A DNA stretch of 64,000 nucleotides from Mariniblastus sp. (GTDB lineage: Bacteria > Planctomycetota > Planctomycetia > Pirellulales > Pirellulaceae), in assembly GCA_029247405.1 (NCBI GenBank), contig JAQWLH010000043.1, positions 29,657 through 93,656 on the forward strand, written 5' to 3'. Position 1 is the first letter of the stretch. Every line of letters starts with the position of its first letter. The position numbers and the translations under genes are program-made. This document shows positions 10,492 through 20,106 of the stretch, in pieces. The notes under the pieces are model-generated. The model saw only the letters and a list, made by a program, of their open reading frames with translations. It was not told the origin of the DNA and did not search any database.

Positions 10492-11334
10492 CTAACGACG
10501 ACGCTGAATCTTTACGATATTGATCTGGTCGCGATTTGTTTCTGAACGCGGACGACCTTGCCATTGCTCAAGATGCTCTTCTGCCATGTATCGAACCGTC
10601 CAGTCTGGGTCATCCAGCAACTCAGTTGCAACCTGAATCGAATCCGAGATGTCGCCGGTAATTGCATGAATCGCTTCTGCAGCAATCAATCGGGTACCGG
10701 CACTTTCGTTGTTCAATAGTCTCTTGAGAGCAGGAACCGAATCGCTTGCGGATTCCCCCAAACCTCCCAAAGCCATGATTGCGGTTATCTGGCCTTTACT
10801 TTTCTGTTCTGCTTCGACGGCGAGCAACTCCAACATGGGCTCTAACTTCGATGGATCTATCCGCGGGATATTCTCCATTGCCATCACTCGTACCATATCG
10901 TCGCTTGAATCAATCCAACGCTGCAAAACAGGAATGGCGGCCTTGGCCTTTTCTCCAAACCCAGCAACCGAAAGCATGGCCAGAGCCCTAACCTCACGGT
11001 TCGGGTCATCCAAAAGTAGCAGCATTTTCGGCAACAATGGTTCGGCGCTGTCTCCCAATTCTCTCAACACGCTTAAGCCAAGTTCACGGACCAGTTCGTT
11101 GGGGCAATCAAGAACTTCGCCCAGAGCGGGCAGCAACTGATCATCTTCAATTGAGACCGCATTTTGAGCATCAAAACAGATGCCGAGTTTCTTCAACGTT
11201 TTCTCAACAAGTCCCAGCCAATTCTCCTCTGCCGCAGTAGCGACGAGGGTATCAACGATTTTTCGCCGCTGCTTGACTGCTGCGTAAGCCGAAAAGAACG
11301 GGAAATTTTCTTGCTGAAGCAGTTTGTTCGACAA
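10492..11334 (-). CDS. HEAT-repeat protein
   Basis: The product has no ATG near its N-terminus. I prefer TTG at 11334 (reads SNKLLQQENFPFF after the start) because AAGGA lies eight bases upstream; the track start at 11367 is another TTG without such a site. About 280 aa, made mostly of helical HEAT/PBS-type repeats: DDPNREVRALAMLSVAGFGE, SSDDMVRVMAMENI, ESAGTRLIAAEAIHAI and DDPDWTVRYMAEEHL are clear repeat cores, with the D-x-x-x-x-V-R signature. There is no catalytic domain and no signal peptide, so it is probably a cytoplasmic protein-binding scaffold. It converges with dgt; the HD-domain gene is divergent, about 180 bp away. Confidence 0.75.
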   Translation of the reverse strand: MSNKLLQQENFPFFSAYAAVKQRRKIVDTLVATAAEENWLGLVEKTLKKLGICFDAQNAVSIEDDQLLPALGEVLDCPNELVRELGLSVLRELGDSAEPLLPKMLLLLDDPNREVRALAMLSVAGFGEKAKAAIPVLQRWIDSSDDMVRVMAMENIPRIDPSKLEPMLELLAVEAEQKSKGQITAIMALGGLGESASDSVPALKRLLNNESAGTRLIAAEAIHAITGDISDSIQVATELLDDPDWTVRYMAEEHLEQWQGRPRSETNRDQINIVKIQRRR

Positions 11335-11513
11335 CGTCAGTATCCTTCGTTCAAATTGGTAACCCAACCAGCTAGACTAAATAGCGTAGCTTGGCTTGAA
11401 ATCGACGAAAAGCCGATGTAAAGCCAAACCCAAAGCAAAAAGCCATCCATGCGATATTTTGTGCGGCATTTCAGCAGATAAATTTACAAAGCGAATCCCA
11501 ATTTGTTCAGCCA

Positions 11514-12176
11514 ATGAATACCAACGAAGACTCAAGTGAAGAATATTTCTGCCACAGCGAACTACTTGCTGATTTGTTCGTGAGATTTCAAGACCATTTG
11601 CCAAGACAACCGATTCCTCATGTCGAAGATGGAGATTATCAACCTCGTTGGCTGCCCAAAATTGTGGCAAGCCTGCTGAATCAGCTTGATGCTCCACCTC
11701 GATTGGTGGCTCACTTGGCGTTGGTGCATGATGCTGCCATCGAAATTATTGATGGTCTACTGGCTGCCTTTCCCCATATCAAAATTGATGCCGAAGCCAT
11801 AAGGTTCGGAGCGGCGACCCACGATCTTGGAAAGATTAAACACCCCAATGAATTAACTGGACCTGGCAATCAACATGAGATCGACGGGGCTTCACTGTTG
11901 ACGGACTTGGACGTGCCGGACCACCTCGCACGTTTTACAAGAACTCATGGAGCCTGGTCGACTGAATCATTGCCACTCGAGGATTTGTTGGTAGCGCTAT
12001 CCGATGCTGTCTGGAAAGGGAAAAGGCTGGAAGAACTAGAATCCCTGATCGTGGCAACCATCGCTCAATCGACTGAGACCGAGGCTTGGGAAACGTTCAG
12101 TCAGCTCGATGGCGTCCTGGAGCAAGTCGCAAGTCGAGGTGATGAGCGATTGGCTTGGCAAAGTCGTCGAGGATAA
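11514..12176 (+). CDS. HD-domain phosphohydrolase
   Basis: The 220-aa protein carries an HD-domain metal site: an early His in HLALVHDAAIEIIDG, the HD pair in GAATHDLGKIKHPNE, further His residues in NQHEIDGASLL and FTRTHGAWS, and the distal Asp in ALSDAVWKGKRLEE. This layout is typical of stand-alone HD phosphohydrolases acting on nucleotides or other phosphoesters. No GYP, RelA or sensor domain is attached. The substrate is unknown. The gene lies two genes from dgt, another HD enzyme, but on a separate transcript. The C-terminus is short and charged. Confidence 0.75.
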   Translation: MNTNEDSSEEYFCHSELLADLFVRFQDHLPRQPIPHVEDGDYQPRWLPKIVASLLNQLDAPPRLVAHLALVHDAAIEIIDGLLAAFPHIKIDAEAIRFGAATHDLGKIKHPNELTGPGNQHEIDGASLLTDLDVPDHLARFTRTHGAWSTESLPLEDLLVALSDAVWKGKRLEELESLIVATIAQSTETEAWETFSQLDGVLEQVASRGDERLAWQSRRG

Positions 12177-12436
12177 GTGGTCATTGAAATAGCTTTACCG
12201 ATTCTTACCCTGCAGAAAGACTATGATTACGGCTAACTCGGTTGTCACAGCGATACAAGACAACGCGTTGGTGAAAAAGACAGACTTCACAGACTCTGGA
12301 ACGCAGAACACATCGAAAAACGTTGGCTCAAACGCCCCAACCCACCTCACAAGTGTGACGCCAAATTCGACGCGATCAATGAATTTGACGCCGAATCGTC
12401 CAGCACTGACTCGCACGAATTCGCATTAAACCAAGT
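12177..12436. other. Short intergenic with overlapping antiparallel ORFs, no supported gene
   Basis: ORFs of 68 (plus) and 73 aa (minus) cover this segment in antiparallel frames. Neither has a ribosome binding site, recognised motif or signal peptide, and I treat both as chance. Confidence 0.35.
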
Positions 12437-12479
12437 AAAAAACGCATTGCCCCAAATTTGCTTGGAGGGGCAATGCGTT
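12437..12479 (-). terminator. Rho-independent terminator of tRNA-Val
   Basis: A perfect 13-bp inverted repeat (aacgcattgcccc at 12441-12453 against ggggcaatgcgtt at 12467-12479) is followed on the minus strand by a run of six T (plus-strand a-run 12437-12442). It begins five bases after the tRNA-Val 3' end, so it is the natural stop of that transcript. As the stem is perfect and symmetrical it could also stop plus-strand transcription, although the T-run favours minus. Confidence 0.9.
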
Positions 12480-12483
12480 TCAG

Positions 12484-12557
12484 TGGACGATATTGGACTT
12501 GAACCAACGACCTCCTCGATGTCAACGAGGCGCTCTAGCCAACTGAGCTAATCGTCC
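12484..12557 (-). tRNA. tRNA-Val (anticodon GAC)
   Basis: The minus strand folds into a complete 74-nt cloverleaf: acceptor GGACGAT/ATCGTCC, D-arm GCTC...GAGC with AGTTGG loop, anticodon stem CCTCG/CGAGG with loop TTGACAT (anticodon GAC, reads GUC/GUU), five-base variable loop and T-arm GTTGG-TTCAAGT-CCAAT. Discriminator base A; CCA is not encoded, so it is added post-transcriptionally. A promoter-like TATAAT and a strong terminator flank it, making an isolated transcription unit. Confidence 0.97.
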
Positions 12558-12597
12558 TGAATGCGTGGGATTATTTCCAATCTCACTTATCCTCCGG

Positions 12598-12626
12598 ATT
12601 ATAACCGGAGACGCGTAGATTGAATA
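12598..12626 (-). promoter_or_regulatory. Putative sigma70-type promoter of tRNA-Val
   Basis: On the minus strand a perfect TATAAT (plus-strand attata 12598-12603) is preceded at 17 bp by TATTCA, a 3-of-6 match to TTGACA. Start of transcription would fall about 34 nt before the tRNA 5' end. The -10 is convincing; the -35 is weak. Confidence 0.5.
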
Positions 12627-12678
12627 TCGCCATTTTATCATGAATTCTTTATTCCGAACGACCGGATTGGGCCTCTCT

Positions 12679-12707
12679 GCGGGATGAATTTTATAACCCG
12701 CTTTTTT
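12679..12707 (+). terminator. Terminator-like hairpin without an assigned gene
   Basis: Five G/C pairs around a 13-nt A/T loop followed directly by TTTTTT. Upstream on the plus strand only the antisense of the tRNA-Val leader is found. It may be chance, or may end an unannotated short or antisense transcript. Confidence 0.3.
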
Positions 12708-12935
12708 ATTGGCAAAATATGCGTGGGCGACAAGGGATCTCACTCCCTTCTCATCTGAGAATCCAACATCGAATGAAACGGCTTGGATCTCAAATGAAGG
12801 GACCTGGGACGGGTGTGATGAAAACTCCGGCAGGCCACCTGAAAAAAGAGACCAGAGATCCCCCTAGGTTCAGCCAATTTCACTCCCAACAGCCGCTCAA
12901 ACGACTGTTACCAATTTGCTCTAGAACCCTACGAG

Positions 12936-13427
12936 CTACAATTTGGGCGCCGGTTTTTCGGCAAGCTTACAAATGACGTCAAACTGCTTTTTGGTCACCG
13001 GTTGAATCGAAAGGCGAGTTCCTTTTTGCAACAGAACCATGCCTTCAAGACTCTTAATCCCGCGCAGCTCATTGAGTGATAGCTCACGTTTAAACTTCTT
13101 TTGAAGCTTAATATCGACCATAAACCAACGTGGTTCAGCTTGTTTTGACTTGGGGTCGTAGTGCTTATCTTTGGGGTCAAACGCAGTAAAGTCCGGGTAC
13201 GATTCTTTGACAATTTTTGCCACCCCCGCAACACCCGGAGGTTTGGCATTGGAATGATAGAATAAAACCTGATGACCTTTTTTCATGTCATCTCGCATGA
13301 AGTTTCTGGCCTGGTAGTTGCGGACCCCATCCCAGTGGGTCGTTTTATTTTTTTCGGCAGCTAGGTCATCAATTGAAAAACAATCGGGTTCTGATTTCAT
13401 CAACCAGTATTTCATAGGTGCAGGCAT
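12936..13427 (-). CDS. EVE domain-containing protein
   Basis: The 163-aa product is almost wholly one EVE domain (PUA-like fold, Thy28/YdcG type). Seen: MKYWLMKSEPDCFSIDDL at the start, TTHWDGVRNYQARNFMRDDMKKG, QVLFYHSN, GVAGVAKIVKESYPD and the C-terminal RLSIQPVTKKQFDVI. EVE proteins recognise modified bases in DNA or RNA and occur near restriction and defence genes, but this stand-alone form is widespread and nothing of that kind is adjacent. The start at 13427 (MPAP) or the internal Met at 13415 (MKYW) are both possible; the latter matches the usual family N-terminus. Cytoplasmic; biological role unknown. Confidence 0.88.
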   Translation of the reverse strand: MPAPMKYWLMKSEPDCFSIDDLAAEKNKTTHWDGVRNYQARNFMRDDMKKGHQVLFYHSNAKPPGVAGVAKIVKESYPDFTAFDPKDKHYDPKSKQAEPRWFMVDIKLQKKFKRELSLNELRGIKSLEGMVLLQKGTRLSIQPVTKKQFDVICKLAEKPAPKL

Positions 13428-13621
13428 AGTCTTTGGGGGGTTAAAGTTCTCTCAAGCCAATTAAGACGTGAAACAATTGATTGAGCCTTGCTCAAATTTG
13501 GCGACCGGCATAATGAAGTTTTCTGGGACCTATTCACAACGGCTGCGAAACTGCGGCGACGCCTGCCTGCAGGGATTCCATCGAACAATGACACTCAATT
13601 TAGGCAGAAGAAATCCTTCGA

Positions 13622-14647
13622 TTACTTTCCATTAACCATGGCCCGCATATTACCAGCGCGAAATGCTTCAGCCATCGCCTGAGGAACTTCCGCCTCAGCC
13701 ATGACCAGCTGGGCGCGTTGCAATGCAACATCAGCTTTCATTTCCTGCTCTTTAGCAATTGCATCGGCGCGACGTTTTTCCGCAGCTGCCTGAGCAACAC
13801 GCGTATCGGCTTCAGCCTGATCGGCCTGAAGTCGCGCCCCGATATTCTCACCGACGTCGATGTCGGCGATGTCGATCGAAACAATTTCAAAGGCGGTGTG
13901 GGCATCAAGACCACGTTCGAGAACCGCACGAGAAATGAGATCCGGATTTTCGAGAACTTGCTGGTGACGATCCGCAGATCCAATCGACGAAATGATTGAC
14001 TCGCCCACTCGTGCGATGATCGTTTCTTCGGTTGCGCCACCGATCAATTGCTCAAGGTTGGTTCGCACCGTTACACGGGCGCGAATCTTAAGCTCAACAC
14101 CATCTTTCGACATCGCACTCAAAAAGTTTTTGCCACTTCGTTGTGGATCAGGGCAGTCAATGACTTTGGGATACACCGATGTTCTGACGGCATCCATGAC
14201 ATCGCGGCCGGCCAAGTCAATGGCTGCCGAGCGATCGAAATCGAGATCAATGTTAGCTCGCTGCGCTGCGATGATCGAGTTAATGACTTTCATCACATCG
14301 CCACCTGCAAGATAATGCGCTTCAAGCTGTTCGGTGCTGATGCCGTCTTTGCGATCAACGTTAAGGCCAGCCTGCTTCGCCATCACTTTGGCTTTAACGA
14401 TCATGTCAGGACGGACTTTTCGAAACCCCATTCCGATGAGACTGAACATGCTGACATCAGCGCCCGACATGTAGGCTTGAAACCATAGCTTTCCGTAGGT
14501 CAGCAAAGCCATCCCCAGAGCGAGTGCCATCAGAACAAGCAGGGCAATTCCACCCCAGATTGCGTATCGGGTGATTTCGCCTTTATCTAGGTCTTCTAGT
14601 TGAGCAACAAACAAACTCAGCTCGATAAATCTTTGATCGAAGTGCAC
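13622..14647 (-). CDS. floA: Flotillin-like protein FloA
   Basis: The start is GTG 14647, supported by GAGGT six bases upstream. The 341-aa protein has one N-terminal membrane segment ([22 protein letters not shown], about 28-49), then the FloA/YqfA PHB-like core: [49 protein letters not shown], a [16 protein letters not shown] strand and [24 protein letters not shown]. The C-terminus carries the Ala/Glu-rich coiled-coil region ([21 protein letters not shown]) typical of flotillins. Length matches FloA (about 330 aa). FloA organises membrane microdomains and supports oligomerisation of membrane proteins. No NfeD partner is adjacent. mnmA lies 266 bp upstream on the same strand. Confidence 0.92.
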   Translation of the reverse strand: MHFDQRFIELSLFVAQLEDLDKGEITRYAIWGGIALLVLMALALGMALLTYGKLWFQAYMSGADVSMFSLIGMGFRKVRPDMIVKAKVMAKQAGLNVDRKDGISTEQLEAHYLAGGDVMKVINSIIAAQRANIDLDFDRSAAIDLAGRDVMDAVRTSVYPKVIDCPDPQRSGKNFLSAMSKDGVELKIRARVTVRTNLEQLIGGATEETIIARVGESIISSIGSADRHQQVLENPDLISRAVLERGLDAHTAFEIVSIDIADIDVGENIGARLQADQAEADTRVAQAAAEKRRADAIAKEQEMKADVALQRAQLVMAEAEVPQAMAEAFRAGNMRAMVNGK

Positions 14648-14913
14648 AGCACTACCTCAGGTTTCTGGACTCAAATGAATATCCATCCATGATAACGACC
14701 TGATTGGTGAACTGCCAGTCAATCGGGGGAGGTTCTCGTTTGCAATCGACCTACTCAACTGGGAACCGACTCCAGTCTTTGCGATAGCATTTGGCTTTGC
14801 ACCTTTTGCCGAATAAGCACCCAATGACTGGCAGCCCGAGCCGCAAAAACTTGCTTTTTAGGTACACCGCACTGATGGCAAAACCGACCACAAAGTTCGT
14901 TTCGAAACCGCTT

Positions 14914-16047
14914 TTAGTCGATCCAGCCACCGCCGAGGACTTGGTCACCGAGATAACAGACCACTGCCTGCCCGGGAGCGACGCCATTTTGCGGGGTCTC
15001 AAATTCCACCCGGAGGCGACCGTCCGCAACAACCTCCGCCATGGCTGGCTTGGCCTGACTGTTGTATCGAATTTGCGCCAGGCATTGAAACCTTCCCGCC
15101 GGAGGATCGGTCAGCCAATTAGTGTCGCTACCCGTCAACTCCGCTCGACCCAGTTCATCAAGCCGCCCAATCACCACCCGCCGACTTTCAGTTTCGATTT
15201 TGACAACAAAGTAAGGCTCACCCATCGCCACTCCCAAACCTTTGCGCTGACCGATCGTAAACCGCTCAATGCCGGGATGCTGGCCAACAACCTTACCATC
15301 GGTCGTCACAATCTCACCCGCAAGTTCACCGCCTGACTCGCTGACAATATCGCCGCGACGCTGCCGAACAAATTCATCATGCTTACCAGAGGTCACGAAG
15401 CAAATTTCCTGACTGTCTTTTTTTTCGGCAACATTGAGCCCAAGCTCGCCAGCAATCTTGCGAATAAATGATTTGTCATATTGGCCAACAGGAAGCAACA
15501 TCCGTTCAAGGTATTTTCGTTTAATACCAAACAAGACGTACGATTGATCTTTGTCATCATCCACACCACGTATCAAACGCAGTTCACCTTCGTCACGCAG
15601 CAACTGGGCGTAATGGCCTGTCGCCAAATACTCGGCCCCTACGCTGTCAGCATAGTCAAACAACTTGCCAAACTTGATTTTGTTATTGCACATAACACAT
15701 GGATTGGGTGTACGGCCAATCGTGTACTCGTCAACAAAATAATCGATGATACCGCGAAACTCTTCCTCGAGGTTGAGTGCGTAAAATGGTATCCCCAAAC
15801 GCTCAGCCACGCGCCGTCCATCTTCGGCATCCGAAGCGCTGCAACAACCCTGTTTGTGATCGGCCCGATTATTAAGGATAGGAAGCAGTGGTGAAGAGCT
15901 GACCTTGCCATCAATCGCGCAAGCCTCAACCGCTTTTTCACCGTGACGCATAAACACGCCAATCACCTCGTGCCCCTGTTCGATCAACAGGTGGGCCGCA
16001 ACGCTGGAGTCGACGCCTCCAGACATGGCTAAAACTACACGGGCCAA
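14914..16047 (-). CDS. mnmA: tRNA-specific 2-thiouridylase MnmA
   Basis: I place the start at TTG 16047 (reads ARVVLAMSGGVDSS), since GGAG lies six bases upstream and this gives the normal family N-terminus; the track start at 16059 is another TTG. Product 377 aa, as expected. The PP-loop SGGVDSSVAAHLL binds ATP; the catalytic Cys is in NPCVMCNNKIKFG and the second Cys in SQEICFV. C-terminal GQAVVCY belongs to the beta-barrel domain. The enzyme makes 2-thiouridine at the wobble position of Lys, Glu and Gln tRNAs, with sulfur delivered by cysteine desulfurase. An insertion after the PP-loop carrying GCCSASDAEDGRRVA is seen in many planctomycete and related sequences. Confidence 0.95.
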   Translation of the reverse strand: MARVVLAMSGGVDSSVAAHLLIEQGHEVIGVFMRHGEKAVEACAIDGKVSSSPLLPILNNRADHKQGCCSASDAEDGRRVAERLGIPFYALNLEEEFRGIIDYFVDEYTIGRTPNPCVMCNNKIKFGKLFDYADSVGAEYLATGHYAQLLRDEGELRLIRGVDDDKDQSYVLFGIKRKYLERMLLPVGQYDKSFIRKIAGELGLNVAEKKDSQEICFVTSGKHDEFVRQRRGDIVSESGGELAGEIVTTDGKVVGQHPGIERFTIGQRKGLGVAMGEPYFVVKIETESRRVVIGRLDELGRAELTGSDTNWLTDPPAGRFQCLAQIRYNSQAKPAMAEVVADGRLRVEFETPQNGVAPGQAVVCYLGDQVLGGGWID

Positions 16048-16660
16048 CCGACTCTCCAATCATGGTTAATATTCTGTTTGCGTTTTAAACATTTGAAACG
16101 CCGTCTCTAGTTATATACAACGGCTGCTTTTTCGGAGGATCAATTTTAGAATTCACCGAGAGGATTATTAACCCCGACGACGCGACTTCCTCTTCCGTCT
16201 CCAAAAAACGCCCGAGTTCATCCATCAAAATTAATCACACAACTTTGGACTCGCCATTGAATGCCGCACTTCTGTTTCGCTGCCAGCTGACCGCTTCGAA
16301 ACCTTGGCTGAGAGCTTTGGCGGGAGCTCTTTGACATTCATTTAACCCATCAAAAGCGACAGCGAGGGCTGGTTTACCCTTCAACCGAAAAACCAAACAT
16401 TTGACGCTTCAGCCTAAGCTTAATTCTGCAGAAGTATAACAAAAGGCTAGCAATTCACCGACCATCACCAGGCCGCAAAGTCGTTGAAAGCCCACTCAAA
16501 AGTGGCCAACAGCAAGCCTCTTTACACTGACAGGTAAAAAAACCTCCATCGGATACCGCTCTAAGAGAAAGAGACTTCAAAACGATATTGATCAACTTTT
16601 GCAATTCTAAGATGCTCTACAGCATGTTGTTGCACCCGTACGCCGGTAAGTCTATTGAAT
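16048..16660. other. Long divergent intergenic region, nothing assigned
   Basis: About 610 bp between mnmA (minus) and the kinase-like gene (plus). It must hold both promoters. I looked for tRNA, terminators and small ORFs; the only coding-like trace is a 17-codon basic minus-strand frame ending KRKSRRRG near 16170-16220, which is too short to claim. No further structure was seen. Confidence 0.4.
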
Positions 16661-17839
16661 ATGATCACCAAGCCCCAACACGTAACCAAAGAACGCTCGA
16701 ACCTATTTCGTGCACTCGGGCCGTCGAATCCACCCGATCAAATTGAAATCAACAGCCGTTCGTATGCGCTCACTAAAATTGTAAAACACGACTCTTGGGC
16801 CGCGACGTCTTTCTACCAATCTGCCGACTCGGGGCCAAAGCACACAGTCGTTTGCAAACTCAATCGAATTCAGCCCATTGGCCTCATTCCGATGGCCTGG
16901 CTCGGACGGCGACTGGCGCAACGCGAAAGCCGGATGTATCAGGAGTTGAGCGATCTTCCCAATATTGCGGAAGGGTACAACGAAGTTTTGTTCCAAGGCA
17001 AAGTATTACCCAATGCGTGCGCCCATGACTTTCTCGATGGACATCCACTTCGCTGGCACGACAACGTTGATGATCTGTTTTTTGACGGACTAGACAACAC
17101 GCTTACTGCAATGCACCAGCGAAATATCGCTTACGTCGATATGAATAAATCAGAAAACGTGATCGTGAATCAACAGGGTGAACCCTGCCTGATCGACTTT
17201 CAAATCAGTGTGCGTTGGCACAACCGTTTGATGTCAGGTCTGTTGTCCATGCTCCAGAAAAGCGACCTCTACCATAGCTTCAAGCTCCGACGCCGGTTCC
17301 GCCCGGATCAAGTCGAGACCGACGACGCAAAAAATCGAGTGCCTTGGTGGATCCGAGGACACCGCATGATCGCTAACCCTTTTCGTGCGACTCGCCGTCG
17401 GTTGCTCGTCGCCCTGGGGATTCGCAGTGGCAATGGCAAACCTCAAAGCGAAGCATTTATCGAAGAAGCGTTGCAATCTTCGGGCGACAAAATCATTGGG
17501 AATGATCTGGAAAAACCGATCTTGAGGCTGTACCAGTTATTAAGAAGCCCACTCTACGTGGAGCGATTCGGATCGAGTCATGATTACGTCGCACAAATGG
17601 CAGCCGACTTGATTGGAGAAAACTCTGCTCAGCTGCCTGACCAAGATCTGCTGCAAAAAATCATCCGCACCAATGACCATGACAAGGTCGTTGAGTTGTT
17701 GAGATCCAAGATATTCTTCGTCTTGAGCGATTGCTGGGACTCGAACGCCTTAGAGGCGATCATAACGAGGATTGAAATGTCCTTGTCCCCTCAATCATCC
17801 GCGATTACGCCCCTCTCTTCGCCAATTATGGCTGCGTAG
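16661..17839 (+). CDS. Protein-kinase-fold protein (LPS-kinase/RIO-like)
   Basis: The track starts at TTG 16655; ATG 16661, two codons later, is preferred. The 392-aa protein shows a minimal kinase core: a beta-strand Lys in HTVVCKLNRIQP, a catalytic-loop-like YVDMNKSENVIV (Asp and Asn spaced as in HxDxxxxN) and a metal-binding IDFQIS, as in LPS kinases such as KdkA/WaaP and in RIO/aminoglycoside-kinase folds. There is no clear glycine-rich loop. The C-terminal 200 residues are helical and basic (RRRFRPDQ, RATRRRLLVAL) with no recognised domain. No transmembrane segment. Possible roles are phosphorylation of a lipid/sugar or a protein; the sequence does not decide. Single gene. Confidence 0.65.
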   Translation: MITKPQHVTKERSNLFRALGPSNPPDQIEINSRSYALTKIVKHDSWAATSFYQSADSGPKHTVVCKLNRIQPIGLIPMAWLGRRLAQRESRMYQELSDLPNIAEGYNEVLFQGKVLPNACAHDFLDGHPLRWHDNVDDLFFDGLDNTLTAMHQRNIAYVDMNKSENVIVNQQGEPCLIDFQISVRWHNRLMSGLLSMLQKSDLYHSFKLRRRFRPDQVETDDAKNRVPWWIRGHRMIANPFRATRRRLLVALGIRSGNGKPQSEAFIEEALQSSGDKIIGNDLEKPILRLYQLLRSPLYVERFGSSHDYVAQMAADLIGENSAQLPDQDLLQKIIRTNDHDKVVELLRSKIFFVLSDCWDSNALEAIITRIEMSLSPQSSAITPLSSPIMAA

Positions 17840-18142
17840 CGCCACGTCAAACCGGTGCTCAAGAACTACGATTGGCGACCATTTGAACCAGCTTTGGGCC
17901 GCCTGCACCGCTTCCAAACGGATCCCAAAATGCCTTGCAAATACCGATTTCGGCTATCGGAATCGATATTTGGCAGATATGATTCTGTCTCTTGATCTTC
18001 GGGCTCGCCACGCAATTCTCGACAAAGGATTGCGGCTAAATTCTAAGTGGCAATACGGGCGAGATCTACCGAGCAACCTGCGACCGAAAAAAACACATTT
18101 CGACCGTTCAAAGGTTACACCCCCTCACTCCAAAGCAGTTTC
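17840..18142. other. Intergenic before typA
   Basis: The ORF-track extension of typA to 18047 and an overlapping ORF (17772-18146) cover this gap, but neither looks like protein. No clear promoter hexamers or hairpins stand out. Confidence 0.35.
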
Positions 18143-19966
18143 ATGACCGCACGAAAAGACATTCGCAACATCGTCATCATCGCCCACGTCGATCATGGCA
18201 AAACAACCCTCGTCGACTGCCTGTTGCATCAAAGCGGACAGTTTCGGGAATCACAACTACAGGGTGAGCGGATTCTCGACTCGGGAGATATCGAAAAAGA
18301 GCGAGGAATCACCATTCTCGCGAAGAACATCGCATTGCCCTACAAGGGCGTGAAGATCAACATCATTGATACGCCTGGTCACGCTGATTTTGGCGGCGAA
18401 GTGGAACGTGTCCTCAAGATGGCCGATGGCGCACTGCTGTTGGTCGATGCGGCCGAGGGCCCGATGCCCCAAACGCGTTTTGTCCTCGGCAAAGCTCTCG
18501 AAGCCGGACTCAAACCCATCGTCGTTGTCAACAAAGTTGACCGGCCTGATGCAAGAACCGCCGAAGTTGTCGACGAAGCGATGGAATTGATTCTGGAAAT
18601 GGGCGGTGAGGAATATCTGGATAACTTTCATTATATCTATGCATCAGCCAAAGACGGCTATGCGACGACCGAGCCAAACACCTTCGAAGGCAACATGGAA
18701 CCGCTTTTGGATCTGGTGCTGGAGCAAATCGAACCACCCGTTATTGAGCCTGGCAAGTTTCGGATGGGTGTAACCACCATGGACTGGTCCGAATTCGTCG
18801 GACGAATCGCAGTCGGAAAAATTGTCTCCGGTTTTGTTAAAAAAGGCCAATCGGTAAACGTGATTGGCTCCGATGGAAAATCACGGGTCTGTAAAATATC
18901 GACGCTTAACTCCTTTGACAAACTTGGGCGAGTCGAGGTGGAGCGCTGCGAGGCAGGTGAAGTTTGCGCGATCATTGGAATTGAAGACATCGAAATCGGC
19001 GATACGATTTGTGATCTGGAAATCACGGAACCACTACCGCGAATTTCAGTCGATGAACCAACATTGCAAATGGTGTTTTCCATCAACAGCTCTCCTTTGG
19101 TTGGTAAGGAAGGAAAATACGTCACCAGTCGTCAGTTGCGAGAAAGGCTGATGAAAGAGCTTGACCGAAACGTCGCCTTGCGAGTCGAGCCGATGGAAAG
19201 TGGTGACTCTTTTGCCGTTTCAGGACGCGGAATTCTGCATCTGGCCGTTTTGATCGAAACCATGCGGCGCGAGGGATTTGAATTGTCCGTCGGCAAACCA
19301 AAAGTCGTTATCAAAGAGATCGATGGGAAAAAACACGAGCCATTTGAAACGCTCGTCGTTGAAGTGCCCACCGATAAATTTGGGCCTGTCATGGAAATGG
19401 TCGGCAATCGACGGGGTGAAATGCAGGAAATGTCGACGCGAGGAGATTTCACCCTCGCGACATTCATTGTTCCATCCCGCGGCCTGATTGGAATGCGAAC
19501 CAAACTGCTAAACGCCACGCAAGGTACGGTAATCCTGAACCATCGCTTTTTTGAATTCAGACCGCTCGAAGGTGAAATCGCGGCACGCCCCAATGGAGTC
19601 ATGATCTCCATGGTGCCGGGCAAGGCAGTCGGATTCGCTCTCTCAACGCTCCAACAGCGAGCTGAAATGTTTGTTGCTCCCGGAGATGCAGTTTACGAGG
19701 GCATGATCGTCGGAGAAAACGCCCGATCGAACGACCTCCCCGTTAACCCCACACGAGCTAAACAACTAACCAACATGCGGGCCTCAGGGACCGACGAAAA
19801 CGTTCAACTCAAGCCGGCTCGTTTATTTTCACTCGAATCAGCATTGGAATATGTTGAAGACGATGAATGGGTTGAAATCACTCCCGGCTGTATTCGGTTG
19901 CGAAAGATGTTACTGAAAGAATCTGATCGCAAACGGGCAGGTCGAGCAGCACTTTCCGCCAATTAA
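18143..19966 (+). CDS. typA: Translational GTPase TypA/BipA
   Basis: The start is ATG 18143 ([22 protein letters not shown]), the family N-terminus; the track start 32 codons earlier adds non-homologous residues. 607 aa, the standard length. G-motifs: G1 [10 protein letters not shown]2 region ERGITI, G3 DTPGHADF, G4 NKVDR. The elongation-factor-like domain II, domain III ([19 protein letters not shown]) and the BipA-specific C-terminal domain ([22 protein letters not shown]) are all present. BipA binds the ribosome near the EF-G site and assists 50S assembly and growth under stress and cold. It is transcribed alone; the inverted repeat at 20107-20140 lies between it and the sulfatase. Confidence 0.97.
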   Translation: MTARKDIRNIVIIAHVDHGKTTLVDCLLHQSGQFRESQLQGERILDSGDIEKERGITILAKNIALPYKGVKINIIDTPGHADFGGEVERVLKMADGALLLVDAAEGPMPQTRFVLGKALEAGLKPIVVVNKVDRPDARTAEVVDEAMELILEMGGEEYLDNFHYIYASAKDGYATTEPNTFEGNMEPLLDLVLEQIEPPVIEPGKFRMGVTTMDWSEFVGRIAVGKIVSGFVKKGQSVNVIGSDGKSRVCKISTLNSFDKLGRVEVERCEAGEVCAIIGIEDIEIGDTICDLEITEPLPRISVDEPTLQMVFSINSSPLVGKEGKYVTSRQLRERLMKELDRNVALRVEPMESGDSFAVSGRGILHLAVLIETMRREGFELSVGKPKVVIKEIDGKKHEPFETLVVEVPTDKFGPVMEMVGNRRGEMQEMSTRGDFTLATFIVPSRGLIGMRTKLLNATQGTVILNHRFFEFRPLEGEIAARPNGVMISMVPGKAVGFALSTLQQRAEMFVAPGDAVYEGMIVGENARSNDLPVNPTRAKQLTNMRASGTDENVQLKPARLFSLESALEYVEDDEWVEITPGCIRLRKMLLKESDRKRAGRAALSAN

Positions 19967-20106
19967 GAACCTGAGGATATTTGTTTTCCCTCAAAATTTG
20001 CCCTGATACTTAGCCGCTTTAGACACCCTTTGAGTCAAACGGAATTCTGGCGGATTGACCTTCAAGGCCCCTTCGCCGTTGTTCGCCGAGCCTAACGATT
20101 TTGCAT

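Larger units (their letters stand above)
12558..12935. other. Intergenic; tRNA promoter and an unassigned hairpin
   Basis: Besides the tRNA promoter it contains a plus-strand hairpin GCGGG/CCCGC (12679-12683 and 12697-12701) followed by six T, which looks like a terminator but has no plus-strand gene before it. The ORF at 12719-12976 overlaps the EVE gene 3' end and lacks support. Confidence 0.4.

Noticed and set aside
12936-13427. EVE protein as part of a defence island
   Set aside because: EVE domains occur in defence loci, but neighbours here are tRNA-Val, floA and mnmA, all core functions.
14791-15336. 181-aa plus-strand ORF
   Set aside because: It lies mostly antisense to mnmA, a certain gene, and has no motif or ribosome binding site.
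16160-16230. Basic minus-strand peptide resembling the end of ribosomal protein S21
   Set aside because: The frame is closed by a stop 17 codons upstream and lacks any further S21 similarity.
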